Below are positions 8,576-16,786 of a DNA stretch of 64,000 bases, one piece after another (the first letter of the stretch is position 1; the number at the start of each line of letters is the position of its first letter). Made by a program: the position numbers and the translations under genes. This stretch comes from Pontibacillus halophilus JSM 076056 = DSM 19796. GTDB lineage: Bacteria > Bacillota > Bacilli > Bacillales > BH030062. The stretch spans positions 186,001-250,000 of the forward strand of contig NZ_AULI01000007.1 in NCBI RefSeq assembly GCF_000425205.1, in the 5' to 3' direction. The notes beneath the pieces were generated by a model. It made no database searches. It was not told where the DNA came from and saw only the letters and a list, made by a program, of their open reading frames with translations.

Positions 8576-8579
8576 ATAT

Positions 8580-8870
8580 TTATCTGCTCTTAACAAGCAT
8601 TTGAACTGCTTCTTGAATAATTTGATCCGCTTCATCGTTTCCGTTTTCATCCGCTTCACGGATGCACGTTTCTAGGTTACGGGCAACAATGTAAGCAATG
8701 GCACGATCCATTGCTGAGCGGGCAGCAGACAATTGAGTAATGACATCTTTACATCCTTTATCCTCATCCATCATCTTCAGAACACCACGAATCTGACCTT
8801 CCACACGCTTCAATCGATTCTTCATGTCTTGAGAATACTCGTGCATCTCATACTCTTCCATCTTAGCCAC
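8580..8870 (-). CDS. cstR: CsoR/RcnR-family repressor of the CstR (persulfide-sensing) type
   Basis: A 96-residue four-helix DUF156 regulator. Copper-sensing CsoR uses a Cys-His-Cys triad; here the matching positions are Cys40, Asn65 and Cys69, with the same spacing (25 and 4 residues). Replacement of the His by Asn and the GCKDVITQLSAA and RNLETC blocks are the pattern of CstR of Staphylococcus, which senses reactive sulfur species through the two Cys and not copper. The start is a GTG after AAGGGGGT. No rhodanese, sulfurtransferase or copper ATPase gene is adjacent, so its regulon lies elsewhere. An operator-like sequence covers its own start site. Confidence 0.8.
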   Translation of the reverse strand: MAKMEEYEMHEYSQDMKNRLKRVEGQIRGVLKMMDEDKGCKDVITQLSAARSAMDRAIAYIVARNLETCIREADENGNDEADQIIQEAVQMLVKSR

Positions 8871-8911
8871 GCTACTTACCCCCTTCTACTCCTGTTTCTA
8901 TGGGAACCTTC

Positions 8912-8956
8912 GTACCCCTTATGGTATAGTATACATGATTCACATTTACATTTAAA
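8912..8956 (-). promoter_or_regulatory. cstR-like promoter with overlapping CsoR/CstR-type operator
   Basis: On the reverse strand TTTAAA (8956-8951), 17 nt, TATACT (8933-8928). Directly downstream, covering the expected start point, is ATACCATAAGGGGTAC (8927-8912), close to the ATACC...GGGGTA(T) pattern of CsoR-family operators. Autoregulation is inferred. Confidence 0.6.
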
Positions 8957-9020
8957 GTATTTAATCTGTTATTGTTGATAGGTATGGTATGAATTAAAAC
9001 AAAAAAAGAGAGGCCTTGCA

Positions 9021-9923
9021 ATGATTGAGCATTTATACACGCTATACCCGAATTTAATAAAGGTACCTGCTCATACGGTTTCACTTGATGAGCGTTATAT
9101 ATGGTTCTCCATGAACAAGGAATGGATTGGCATACCAGCACAAGAACTGACCGACAGAGAAGCTCTTCTTCTATCTTCCTTACTTGATAAGCTAGAGCCT
9201 GAACCTGACCAACTAACAACCCGTGAACAAATGTGGCAGAAGTGGATGGAGGATGAAGTGGTCCCTGACAAAGCGACGATTCCTACCTCTTTTCGTTTCG
9301 TGTTCTTCTCATTGAAAGAGGAAGTAAATCCCTCTACATTTCAAGAAGCAGTAGAAGGGGTATTCCCTACAAGCATGCCAATCTTATGGGACAATCGGTC
9401 TCAAGGCATCATTGTTGAAGAAATTCACCATGAAGACCAGGAACCAGTATCTTACGAAGACATTGTAAACATCTTGATGAGCGACTTCTATATGAAGCTT
9501 TATTTATATGTAAGCCCCTTTTACTATCAAGACGCTACCGAGATCTCGAGTCATGCGAAATGGCAACGAATGTGTTTCCAAACGATGCTTCAATACGAAC
9601 CGAAGCCTGTTACAACGTACAAGGAATCCATCCCTTATTTACACGTAGACCCGTTCACGGCCGAACAATCGAGAACCATTAGGAACAGTCTCCTTCTTCC
9701 CGTGATGGATGACCCCGAGCTCATTCGAACAGTTCGTGTATTTATCGAAAGCCAATCAAATGCCACGCTAGCGGCTAAACGACTCTATATGCATCGAAAC
9801 AGCCTTCAATACCGCATTGATAAATTCATTGAACGAACGGGTATTGATATTAAACAATTTCACGGTGCTTTATGCGCTTATTTAGCCATTCTACACGAAA
9901 CCAAGCTATCCAATGATGGGTAA
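9021..9923 (+). CDS. yxkF: PucR/CdaR-type HTH transcriptional regulator, YxkF-like
   Basis: The C-terminal ~60 residues (about 235-295) are the PucR-type helix-turn-helix: a VRVFIESQSNATLAAKRLY block, then HRNSLQYRIDKF and GALCAYLA. The first 230 residues have no named domain I can recognise. It precedes an MsmX-type ATPase, as yxkF precedes msmX in B. subtilis, and a hairpin plus cre-like sites separate the two genes. AGAGG lies 7 nt before the ATG. A role in controlling sugar uptake is plausible but not shown. Confidence 0.7.
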   Translation: MIEHLYTLYPNLIKVPAHTVSLDERYIWFSMNKEWIGIPAQELTDREALLLSSLLDKLEPEPDQLTTREQMWQKWMEDEVVPDKATIPTSFRFVFFSLKEEVNPSTFQEAVEGVFPTSMPILWDNRSQGIIVEEIHHEDQEPVSYEDIVNILMSDFYMKLYLYVSPFYYQDATEISSHAKWQRMCFQTMLQYEPKPVTTYKESIPYLHVDPFTAEQSRTIRNSLLLPVMDDPELIRTVRVFIESQSNATLAAKRLYMHRNSLQYRIDKFIERTGIDIKQFHGALCAYLAILHETKLSNDG

Positions 9924-9924
9924 T

Positions 9925-9955
9925 GTGCACAAACGCTTTCATCGTTTTTGTGCAC
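9925..9955 (+). terminator. Hairpin between yxkF and msmX
   Basis: GTGCACAAACG pairs with the right arm CGTTTTTGTGCAC (two extra T in the arm). No T-tract follows, so it may attenuate or protect the mRNA end and not fully terminate. Confidence 0.5.
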
Positions 9956-9974
9956 CCTGTCCATTTACCCTTTT

Positions 9975-10021
9975 TGTAAAAGCGTTTACAATCAGAATTG
10001 TAGAACAATAAAACGTTTACA
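9975..10021. promoter_or_regulatory. Two cre-like sites upstream of msmX
   Basis: TAAAAGCGTTTACA (9977-9990) matches the CcpA operator consensus TGNAARCGNWWWCA at all but one position and lies in a TGTAAA...TTTACA palindrome. ATAAAACGTTTACA (10008-10021) has two mismatches. Carbon catabolite control of msmX is inferred. Confidence 0.55.
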
Positions 10022-10039
10022 CATTAAGGGGATGGGAAC

Positions 10040-11137
10040 ATGGCTGAATTAAAATTGGATAACATTTATAAAGTATATGACAACAAAGTAACGGCGGTTG
10101 AAGATTTCAACCTTCATATTCAAGATAAAGAATTTATCGTCTTTGTCGGTCCATCAGGTTGCGGGAAATCTACGACACTTCGTATGATTGCAGGACTTGA
10201 GGAAATTTCTGACGGGGATCTAGTCATTAACGACAAACGCATGAACGACGTAGCACCTAAAGACCGTGACATTGCAATGGTGTTCCAGAACTACGCACTA
10301 TACCCTCACATGAGCGTATACGACAACATGGCATTCGGACTGAAGCTTCGTAAGTTCGACAAACAAGAAATTGACCGTCGTGTTCAAGACGCTGCAAGAA
10401 TTCTTGGACTTGAAGCATACTTAGACCGTAAACCTAAAGCACTCTCAGGAGGTCAGCGTCAGCGTGTTGCACTTGGACGTGCCATTGTCCGTGATGCTAA
10501 GGTCTTCCTAATGGATGAACCACTTTCTAACCTAGACGCGAAACTTCGTGTTCAAATGCGTGCAGAAATCCAGAAACTTCACCAACGCCTTAAAACAACG
10601 ACAATTTACGTAACACACGACCAAACAGAAGCAATGACAATGGCAACACGCCTTGTTGTTATGAAAGACGGCCTCATCCAACAAGTAGGCTCTCCAAAAG
10701 AAGTATACGACCTACCTGAGAACGTATTCGTAGGCGGATTCATTGGCTCACCTGCCATGAACTTCTTACACGGTAAATTAGAAGAAGGCTTTGTGAAACT
10801 TGGCGACATTAAGATTGCTGTCCCAGAAGGCAAGATGAAACCACTACGTGAACAAAACTATGTAAACAAAGACATCGTCCTAGGAATCCGTCCAGAAGAC
10901 ATTCACGACGAACCCGTCTTCCTTGATTCCAGCAAAGATACAAAAGTAACAATCGCAATCGAAGTAGCCGAACTAATGGGCTCAGAGTCTTACCTCTACT
11001 CTAAACTAAACGACCAAGACATCATCGCCCGCGTCGACTCCCGCTCCGACGTCAACGGAGGCCAAAACATCGACGTAGCCCTAGACATGAACAAAGCCCA
11101 CTTCTTCGATGCAGAAACAGAACTGAGAATTAGATAA
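10040..11137 (+). CDS. msmX: MsmX-type multi-sugar ABC transporter ATPase
   Basis: A 365-residue ATPase of the carbohydrate-uptake MalK/UgpC group. Walker A GPSGCGKST is at 37-45, the Q-loop VFQNYALYPHM near 82, signature LSGGQRQRV near 135, Walker B VFLMDEP near 155 and H-loop VTHDQTEA near 190, followed by a C-terminal TOBE/OB region from about 235. MsmX-type proteins energise several sugar importers whose operons lack their own ATPase, which fits its position without permease genes. Late codons are richer in C at third positions than the first half, an oddity of unknown meaning. Confidence 0.9.
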   Translation: MAELKLDNIYKVYDNKVTAVEDFNLHIQDKEFIVFVGPSGCGKSTTLRMIAGLEEISDGDLVINDKRMNDVAPKDRDIAMVFQNYALYPHMSVYDNMAFGLKLRKFDKQEIDRRVQDAARILGLEAYLDRKPKALSGGQRQRVALGRAIVRDAKVFLMDEPLSNLDAKLRVQMRAEIQKLHQRLKTTTIYVTHDQTEAMTMATRLVVMKDGLIQQVGSPKEVYDLPENVFVGGFIGSPAMNFLHGKLEEGFVKLGDIKIAVPEGKMKPLREQNYVNKDIVLGIRPEDIHDEPVFLDSSKDTKVTIAIEVAELMGSESYLYSKLNDQDIIARVDSRSDVNGGQNIDVALDMNKAHFFDAETELRIR

Positions 11138-11139
11138 AG

Positions 11140-11665
11140 AAAAGCGGAAGGGGGCGTTCAGGTACGGAAGGCATAAGCGAAGCAACGCAGTGAGGCGCTC
11201 TTTCCTCACGGAGTTGAATCGCTTATGTCCGTAGTACCTGCCCCCTGCAGCTAGACATGAAAAGCGGAAGGGGGCGTTTAGACCCGGCAGGCATAAGCGA
11301 AGCAGCGTAGTGAAGTGCTTTTCCTTCACGGAGCTGAATCGCTTATGACCAGAGGGTCTGCCCCCTGCAGCTAGACAAGAAAAGCGGAGGAGGCCTGCAT
11401 AGCCACGGTAGGCATAAGACAAGCAATGCAGTGGGGTGCCTTTTCCCCACGGAATTGATTGACTTATGTCCGTAGTGGCTGGCCTCCGCAGCTAGACATG
11501 AAAAGCGAAGGAGACCTGCTTAGCCACGGTAGGCATAAGACAAGCAACGCAGTGAAGCGCTCTTTCCTCACGGATTTGAATCGCTTATGCCCGTAGTGGC
11601 TGCGGACCGGAGCTAGACACAAAAAGCGGAGGCCTGCTTAGCCACAATGGCATAAGCAAAGCCAC
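11140..11665. repeat. Tandem array of 120-bp structured repeats (4 full units plus a fragment)
   Basis: Units start at 11140, 11260, 11380 and 11501, and a truncated fifth at 11622. Each begins AAAAGCGGA and ends GCAGCTAGACA or a close variant. Each folds on itself: CATAAGCGA pairs with TCGCTTATG, an outer arm pairs GGGGGC with GCCCCC (or GGAGGCC with GGCCTCC), and a central arm pairs GTGAGG with CCTCAC. Changes between units are compensated: AGGTAC/GTACCT in unit 1, AGACCC/GGGTCT in unit 2, AGCCAC/GTGGCT in unit 3; GTGAAG/CTTCAC in unit 2 and GTGGGG/CCCCAC in unit 3. This is a palindromic interspersed-element type known by sight from other Bacillaceae genomes; here it is amplified in tandem right after the msmX stop. 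Confidence 0.9.
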
Positions 11666-11682
11666 TCTCCAACACAACCACC

Positions 11683-11717
11683 AAAAAGCAGTCATCCCAA
11701 CAGATGACTGCTTTTTC
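11683..11717. terminator. Terminator after the repeat array
   Basis: GCAGTCATC and GATGACTGC form a 9-bp stem extended by AAAAA/TTTTT, loop CCAACA. It is the first clear terminator downstream of msmX, so the msmX transcript may include the whole repeat array. Confidence 0.88.
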
Positions 11718-11796
11718 TATTCCCATTATTATCTCGAAACAGAATTCCCCTCCCATCCACTAATACAAAACCACTCTTATACCTATGTACGATTAA

Positions 11797-11829
11797 AGTA
11801 TAAAGCCCTTCGCTAAAAAGCAAAGAGCT
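11797..11829 (-). terminator. Terminator of the zinc-ribbon gene
   Basis: On the reverse strand AAAGC...GCTTT with inner TTTGC/GCGAA pairing closes an imperfect hairpin just after the stop codon, with a TTATACTTTAAT tail. Confidence 0.6.
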
Positions 11830-12084
11830 TTACGCATCAAGTTCATGAATTGGAATCGTTTCGTCTTCATGACAAGAGGTGCACTGAAATACATGAACAC
11901 AACTATGCTTTTCTTTGGAATCAGGCAGTCCATCAACCATCTTCAAGTCCTCATCCGACATGTATGCACTATAGTCATCTAAGTAATCTACAACCCTGCC
12001 TCGATCTATTAACTTTCCTTCTCCGCATGTAGAACAGCTCGCATCAATGGTTGCTAAACCATTACACAGAGGGCAAACAAACAT
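11830..12084 (-). CDS. Small zinc-ribbon protein, 84 aa, function unknown
   Basis: Three Cys pairs stand out: CPLC at residues 4-7, CSTC near 17-20 and CTSC near 68-71, plus Cys62 and His60/64/72. The outer pairs can form one or two zinc ribbons around an acidic middle segment (VVDYLDDYSAYMSDEDLKMVDG). GGGGAGGATTATTC precedes the ATG. I do not recognise a named family. Its position beside spore protein genes does not by itself imply a spore role. Confidence 0.65.
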   Translation of the reverse strand: MFVCPLCNGLATIDASCSTCGEGKLIDRGRVVDYLDDYSAYMSDEDLKMVDGLPDSKEKHSCVHVFQCTSCHEDETIPIHELDA

Positions 12085-12113
12085 GAATAATCCTCCCCTC
12101 TTTCCTTCATTCT

Positions 12114-12144
12114 AAAAAAGAGGAACGGTTGCCCATTCCTCTTT
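12114..12144 (-). terminator. Terminator of the reverse-strand SASP gene
   Basis: AAAGAGGAA (12117-12125) pairs with TTCCTCTTT (12136-12144). On the reverse strand more T follow. Confidence 0.8.
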
Positions 12145-12159
12145 CTTGCTACATCGCTA

Positions 12160-12366
12160 TTATTGTTGGTAGTTGCTTCCGCTGTATTGCTGTTCAGCCA
12201 TTTGGACAAGACGTTTCGTAATCTCGCCACCTACTGAACCGTTTTGGCGAGCTGTGGAGTCTGGTCCAAGCTGTACGCCAAACTCTTGCGCAATCTCGTA
12301 TTTCATTTGGTCTAGTGCTTGTTGTACGCCAGGTACAACTAGCTCGTTAGAGTTGTTGTAAGCCAT
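12160..12366 (-). CDS. Alpha/beta-type small acid-soluble spore protein
   Basis: A 68-residue DNA-binding protein that coats and protects forespore DNA. Both SASP motifs are present: the YEIAQEFGV block near residue 24-32, which is the germination-protease cleavage region, and the [13 protein letters not shown] block near 42-54. GAGGTG lies upstream of the ATG. The -10-like CACACTA (12398-12392) with TGATA 18 nt upstream is a fair sigma-G match. It forms an inverted pair with the forward SASP gene at 12599; the proteins differ at few positions and in a C-terminal NYQQ extension here. Confidence 0.95.
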   Translation of the reverse strand: MAYNNSNELVVPGVQQALDQMKYEIAQEFGVQLGPDSTARQNGSVGGEITKRLVQMAEQQYSGSNYQQ

Positions 12367-12391
12367 GATGTCTTCACCTCCTCTGTAGACA

Positions 12392-12421
12392 TAGTGTGAC
12401 CCAACCTGATTCTGACTATCA
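12392..12421 (-). promoter_or_regulatory. Sigma-G-like promoter of the reverse SASP gene
   Basis: TGATA (12421-12417), 18 nt, CACACTA (12398-12392) on the reverse strand, with one -10 mismatch to CATNNTA. Confidence 0.45.
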
Positions 12422-12486
12422 CGGAGGGGTAGTGGTAATTTTTACGTATATGTTTAAGGAATCGTAAACTACACAATAATTACCTC

Positions 12487-12515
12487 TCATAAGTGCTTCG
12501 TAACCTCACATACTA
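12487..12515 (+). promoter_or_regulatory. Sigma-G promoter of the forward SASP gene
   Basis: TCATA (12487-12491), 17 nt, CATACTA (12509-12515), a full match to the -10 consensus CATNNTA used by forespore RNA polymerase. Confidence 0.65.
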
Positions 12516-12598
12516 CAAGTACACCACTAGCACACACGGATGAAGGAGGGGAACTCTCCTCTAACATCCACCAAATTCTACTAAGAGGTGAACAAGAA

Positions 12599-12793
12599 AT
12601 GGCCTATAACAATTCAAATGAACTAGTAGTCCCTGGTGTTCAGCAAGCTCTTGATCAAATGAAGTATGAAATCGCACAAGAATTTGGAGTGAACCTTGGT
12701 CCAGATTCAACTTCTCGCCAAAACGGTTCTGTTGGCGGAGAAATCACAAAACGCCTTGTGCAAATGGCTGAGCAACAATACAGCGGTCAATAA
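12599..12793 (+). CDS. Alpha/beta-type small acid-soluble spore protein
   Basis: A 64-residue SASP with the same germination-protease site (YEIAQEFGV) and [13 protein letters not shown] motif as the reverse-strand neighbour, from which it differs by a few substitutions and a shorter C-terminus (YSGQ). AAGAGGTG lies about 9 nt before the ATG and a sigma-G promoter stands about 85 bp upstream. The divergent twin arrangement implies a local inverted duplication. The pair gives two forespore DNA-coating proteins under separate promoters. Confidence 0.95.
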   Translation: MAYNNSNELVVPGVQQALDQMKYEIAQEFGVNLGPDSTSRQNGSVGGEITKRLVQMAEQQYSGQ

Positions 12794-12820
12794 GACTTAC
12801 AATTAAATAGCATGGATAAA

Positions 12821-12848
12821 AAGCCATCAAGCATACGCTTGATGGCTT
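12821..12848. terminator. Bidirectional terminator between SASP and fumC
   Basis: GCCATCAAGC and GCTTGATGGC, loop ATAC, extended by AA/TT. Flanking A and T runs serve both strands. Confidence 0.88.
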
Positions 12849-12853
12849 CTGTA

Positions 12854-14245
12854 TTATTTAGCGTTTGGTGTTGTCATTTCTTCAGGATTTACATATTCCT
12901 CAAACTGTTCTTCCGTTAAGAGTTCTAATTGAACTGCAGACTGCTTTAACGTTTGATTATGCTCATAAGCGTGCTTCGCAATCTTAGCCGCATTCTCGTA
13001 CCCAATATGAGGGTTTAGCGCCGTTACAAGCATTAAGGAGTCTTTCAGATTCTTATCAATTTGTTCGTAGTTTGGCTCAATGCCTTTTACGCATCGGTCA
13101 TTAAATGAATCCATGCTGTCCGCGAGCAATTGACAAGATTGTAGGAAGTTGTATGCAATGACTGGCTTAAAGACATTCAATTCGAAGTTCCCTTGACTTG
13201 CTGCAATGCCAATAGTCGCATCGTTCCCCATTACTTGTGTAGCTACCATCGTCACCGCTTCACTTTGAGTCGGATTGACCTTTCCTGGCATAATGGAAGA
13301 CCCAGGTTCATTGGCAGGAATAAGAATCTCACCAATTCCGCAACGTGGGCCGCTAGCAAGCCAGCGTACGTCATTCGCAATCTTCATTAAATCTGCGGCT
13401 AGACCTTTCAACGCACCATGCGTGTACACAAGTTCATCATGACTTGTAAGTGCATGGAACTTATTCGCCGCAGATACGAACGCTTCGTCTGTTTCTTCAT
13501 TAATATAGGCGCACACTGTTTCAGAGAAGTCAGGGTGGGCATTCAAGCCTGTCCCAACAGCCGTTCCTCCAATGGCCAACTCACGCACATATGTAAGACT
13601 GCTCAGGAGCATATCTTCTGTCTTCTCAAGCATACGATGCCAACCGCTCATCTCTTGTCCAAGCGTTAATGGAGTCGCATCTTGGAGGTGTGTACGTCCA
13701 ATCTTCACGATGTTCTCGAATGCATTGACTTTGTCTTGAAGCGTCCCTTTCAACCTTTGAAGAGAAGGTACAACCGCTTGTTCCACTTTCAAGACAGCTG
13801 CAATATGCATCGCAGTTGGATACGTATCATTGGAACTTTGCGATTTGTTTACATCATCGTTTGGATGAAGGCGTGTTTCACTACCCTTCTCACCCAACCA
13901 TTCATTCCCAACGTATGCAATGACTTCATTCACATTCATGTTGGATTGAGTTCCACTCCCTGTCTGCCAAACAACAAGTGGAAAATGGTCGTTCAATTCC
14001 CCTTTAATGATGCGATCTGCTGCATATTGAATCGCTTCCAATTTCTCTTGTTCCAAGAAGCCAAGCTTATGGTTTGCTTTCGCTGCAGACTTCTTCAAGA
14101 TAGCAAATGCCCGGATTACTTCTTCAGGCATTTGTTCTGTACCAATTGGGAAGTTCTCTTTACTACGCTGCGTTTGAGCACCCCAATACTTTTCCTTTGG
14201 TACCTGCATTTCACCTAATGTATCACGTTCTACACGATATTCCAT
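12854..14245 (-). CDS. fumC: Fumarate hydratase, class II
   Basis: A 463-residue, full-length fumarase of the TCA cycle, interconverting fumarate and malate in the cytoplasm. Family marks are the substrate-binding [12 protein letters not shown] region near residue 97-108, [11 protein letters not shown] near 135, the TGLNAHP stretch near 235 and the signature loop [11 protein letters not shown] near 316-326 with the catalytic Ser. The ATG follows AAGGGATG. It is monocistronic with its own terminator shared with the SASP gene. In B. subtilis the gene is named citG. Confidence 0.95.
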   Translation of the reverse strand: MEYRVERDTLGEMQVPKEKYWGAQTQRSKENFPIGTEQMPEEVIRAFAILKKSAAKANHKLGFLEQEKLEAIQYAADRIIKGELNDHFPLVVWQTGSGTQSNMNVNEVIAYVGNEWLGEKGSETRLHPNDDVNKSQSSNDTYPTAMHIAAVLKVEQAVVPSLQRLKGTLQDKVNAFENIVKIGRTHLQDATPLTLGQEMSGWHRMLEKTEDMLLSSLTYVRELAIGGTAVGTGLNAHPDFSETVCAYINEETDEAFVSAANKFHALTSHDELVYTHGALKGLAADLMKIANDVRWLASGPRCGIGEILIPANEPGSSIMPGKVNPTQSEAVTMVATQVMGNDATIGIAASQGNFELNVFKPVIAYNFLQSCQLLADSMDSFNDRCVKGIEPNYEQIDKNLKDSLMLVTALNPHIGYENAAKIAKHAYEHNQTLKQSAVQLELLTEEQFEEYVNPEEMTTPNAK

Positions 14246-14422
14246 TCTATTTCATCCCTTTCTATGACTGTGAATTCTTCCCCCACCTCTATCTAACCAA
14301 ACTCTCTGTCGTTTGACAATTAGTACCTTTGCAGAATAGTAAAAAAATTTATAAGAGTTTGTTGATTTTCCATTTTATTCGGTCATACCCATTATAATAG
14401 AAAGACGAAAGGAGGCGACTTT

Positions 14423-15340
14423 ATGCCAAACGTTTGGACCCATATCTTATTTAGCGAAGATGTGCTCGACCACATTCAAACCCCAAAAGAAATAAAACGT
14501 GCAGATTCCCATATTCACCTAGGTGCACAAGGTCCAGACCCGTTTTTCTATTATCACTTTCTTCCTTGGCAGCGTGATAAGACGGTGGAGCAACTTGGCT
14601 TAGCCATGCATACGAAACAATGTGGTCCTTTCTTATTAGATTTAATTATTGAAGCGAAGGATGCACCGATTGCGACGCAAGCTTATGTACTTGGATTTAT
14701 CACACATCACATACTTGACCGAAACACCCACCCATACATTCATTATTTAGCTGGATATGAGGCAAATAAGCATCAGAAACTCGAAGTACTCATTGATACA
14801 CTGATGATGAAGCAGTATCGAAACGTTGATACATGGCAGACGCCTGTTCATAAATTGCTCTATGTAGGCCTTCACCTCCCTACTGCGACAACAGAACTAC
14901 TTGAACGTCTTATCGATAAACATTACAAAGAAGAGACGCGGGAACTCCCACCGCGCTACGTACAGCGTTCCTACGAAGATATGAAGCGAGCGTTGCGTCT
15001 CTTGTATGACCCTTGGGGCTGGAAGAACACCTTATTCCCCACTCTCGTCTCGCCGTTCTCCTATCGCCCATACGAAGATCACCTTGACTTATTAAATAAC
15101 AACTCAAATACGTGGTATCACTCGGCCACGAATGAACCATCGACAAAGAGCTTTCACGATCTGTATAAGGAAGCATGGGGAGAAGGAAAGCGGGTTGTGT
15201 CAGCTACCCTTACGTATTGGGAAAACCCTACTCCTTCAAGAGAAGCTGTTCTGGAGCGATTAATCCAGAATATCTCCTATGATACCGGTAAACCTGTAGA
15301 GTTAGAGATGTCCAACCACTATTCCTGCCCAATCCTATAA
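14423..15340 (+). CDS. Zinc-dependent phospholipase C-like protein
   Basis: A 305-residue cytoplasmic protein of the zinc-dependent PLC-fold family. The N-terminal MPNVWTHILFSEDV, the HLGAQGPDPFFYYH block near residue 33-46 and the THHILDRNTHPYIHY block near 102-116 supply the expected His and Asp metal ligands. There is no signal peptide, unlike secreted PLC of Bacillus cereus, so an internal substrate is likely; the activity of this subgroup is not established. AAAGGAGG lies 9 nt before the ATG. It stands alone between fumC and a transporter. Confidence 0.75.
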   Translation: MPNVWTHILFSEDVLDHIQTPKEIKRADSHIHLGAQGPDPFFYYHFLPWQRDKTVEQLGLAMHTKQCGPFLLDLIIEAKDAPIATQAYVLGFITHHILDRNTHPYIHYLAGYEANKHQKLEVLIDTLMMKQYRNVDTWQTPVHKLLYVGLHLPTATTELLERLIDKHYKEETRELPPRYVQRSYEDMKRALRLLYDPWGWKNTLFPTLVSPFSYRPYEDHLDLLNNNSNTWYHSATNEPSTKSFHDLYKEAWGEGKRVVSATLTYWENPTPSREAVLERLIQNISYDTGKPVELEMSNHYSCPIL

Positions 15341-15342
15341 GA

Positions 15343-15373
15343 CCAGTTCCGAACCTAAGGAACTGGCCTTTTA
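15343..15373. terminator. Terminator after the PLC-like gene
   Basis: CCAGTTCC (15343-15350) pairs with GGAACTGG (15359-15366), followed by CCTTTTA. It lies between convergent genes. Confidence 0.8.
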
Positions 15374-15375
15374 CT

Positions 15376-16674
15376 CTAGGTGTGTACCGTCACTGTATCC
15401 TTCGTAACAGTGGCTTCCTGTGCCTGTTTTTGCCCTTTATCTACATCTACCTTCTGGAGAAGCAGAACCCCAATAATGAAGAAGACGAGTAGAGAGACAA
15501 TTCCGTAACGACTTGAACCTGTTAATTGACCTACAAATCCGAACAAGAACGGCCCAAATATAGCAGCAAATTTAGATGAAATGCCATAAAAACCGAAGAA
15601 TTCAGCATGACGATCATCAGGTACCATACGCCCGAAGATAGAACGACTCAAGGCCTGTGCACCACCTTGGACGAGTCCAACACAAGTTGCTAAGATATAG
15701 AAGTGAAGAGAAGTTGTCATAAAGTAGCCAAGTGCGACAATTCCAATATACACATAAAGAGCAATCGTCAACGCCCGTTTAGCAGTCATCTTCGTAGCAA
15801 GCCATCCGAACAAGAATGTACAAGGAATCCCAACGAACTGTGTGATGACTAATGCCATAATGAGGTCATTTGTTCCAATTCCAATTTCCGCTCCGTAGAT
15901 GGTGGCCATCTTAATAATGGTAGAGATTCCGTCATTGTACAACCAAAAAGCCAGAAGGAAGATTAATAATTGCTTATACTGTCGCAACTCCTTAAATGTG
16001 CTAGATACCCGTGTAAAGCCAATGCGCACATAGGCTTTCTTCTCTACGTTGTCTTGAACTCGCTTCTCTTCTCTTATGTTACGAAAGAGAGGAATGGAGA
16101 AGATGAACCACCAAAGACCAACAGAAATGAAAGCTGCTCGTGTCGCTGTTAACGTATCTGGGAGGAAGAATGCTTGAGGCGCCATAATCATACCTAAATT
16201 AATAGCAAGCAAGACCCCTCCCCCAATATAACCAAAAGCAAAGCCACCCGTTGATACCCGGTCGAGGTCTTTTCCTTTCGCAACTTCAGGTAAAAACGCG
16301 TCGTAGAACACATTTCCACCTGAGAAACCAATCGTACCTATAATAAGAAGCAACGACGCAAAGATAAATTGGCCCTCTTGTACAAAGGCCATAAGAACAC
16401 TTGCTAGAATACCCATATACGCAAAGAAACGTAAGAATTGCTTCTTAGATGCTGAATAATCACTAATAGCCCCGAGTATGGGCGCCAATAACGCTACGAT
16501 TAAGACAGCAATAGATTGGGAATACCCCCAATAGCTCGTTGCCACAGCATCATCGACTCCAACCGTTGCGACATTCTGATAGAAGATTGGGAGTACAGCT
16601 GCCATCATGGTTGTGGCAAACGCAGAATTTCCCCAATCGTATAGCATCCAGCTTACCACGGGTCTCTTTTTCAT
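15376..16674 (-). CDS. Major facilitator permease of the UMF1 (Atg22-like) group
   Basis: About twelve hydrophobic segments and the N-terminal SWMLYDWGNSAFATTM motif assign it to the UMF1/vacuole-effluxer-like branch of the major facilitator superfamily. Substrates of bacterial members are unknown. I start at ATG 16674 (protein starts MKKRPVVSW) because GTGGGGAC is close upstream and homologues begin there; the longer frame adds 20 residues without a ribosome site. A conserved GGNVFYDAFLPEVA segment follows the fourth transmembrane region. It is monocistronic. Confidence 0.8.
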   Translation of the reverse strand: MKKRPVVSWMLYDWGNSAFATTMMAAVLPIFYQNVATVGVDDAVATSYWGYSQSIAVLIVALLAPILGAISDYSASKKQFLRFFAYMGILASVLMAFVQEGQFIFASLLLIIGTIGFSGGNVFYDAFLPEVAKGKDLDRVSTGGFAFGYIGGGVLLAINLGMIMAPQAFFLPDTLTATRAAFISVGLWWFIFSIPLFRNIREEKRVQDNVEKKAYVRIGFTRVSSTFKELRQYKQLLIFLLAFWLYNDGISTIIKMATIYGAEIGIGTNDLIMALVITQFVGIPCTFLFGWLATKMTAKRALTIALYVYIGIVALGYFMTTSLHFYILATCVGLVQGGAQALSRSIFGRMVPDDRHAEFFGFYGISSKFAAIFGPFLFGFVGQLTGSSRYGIVSLLVFFIIGVLLLQKVDVDKGQKQAQEATVTKDTVTVHT

Positions 16675-16786
16675 CGTGTCCCCACACTTTCTCTTAGAGT
16701 ACTCAAAGAATAGCAGACTTCTTAGTACGCGCACACATCATTTTCAATAAATTTACAAATTATTTAAGAATAGGACGTGGTTAACC

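Noticed and set aside
11081-11422. Reverse-strand frame of 113 codons with repeated peptide RFSCLAAGGR
   Set aside because: It is the translation of the 120-bp structured repeats and the tail of msmX; no ribosome site, and the repeats have a better explanation as palindromic elements.
11140-11665. Possible CRISPR array
   Set aside because: Units are 120 bp, contiguous and similar along their full length; no short constant repeat with unique spacers and no cas genes.
13682-14218. Forward frame of 178 codons inside fumC
   Set aside because: Lies wholly antisense to a complete fumarase with all motifs; no start signal.
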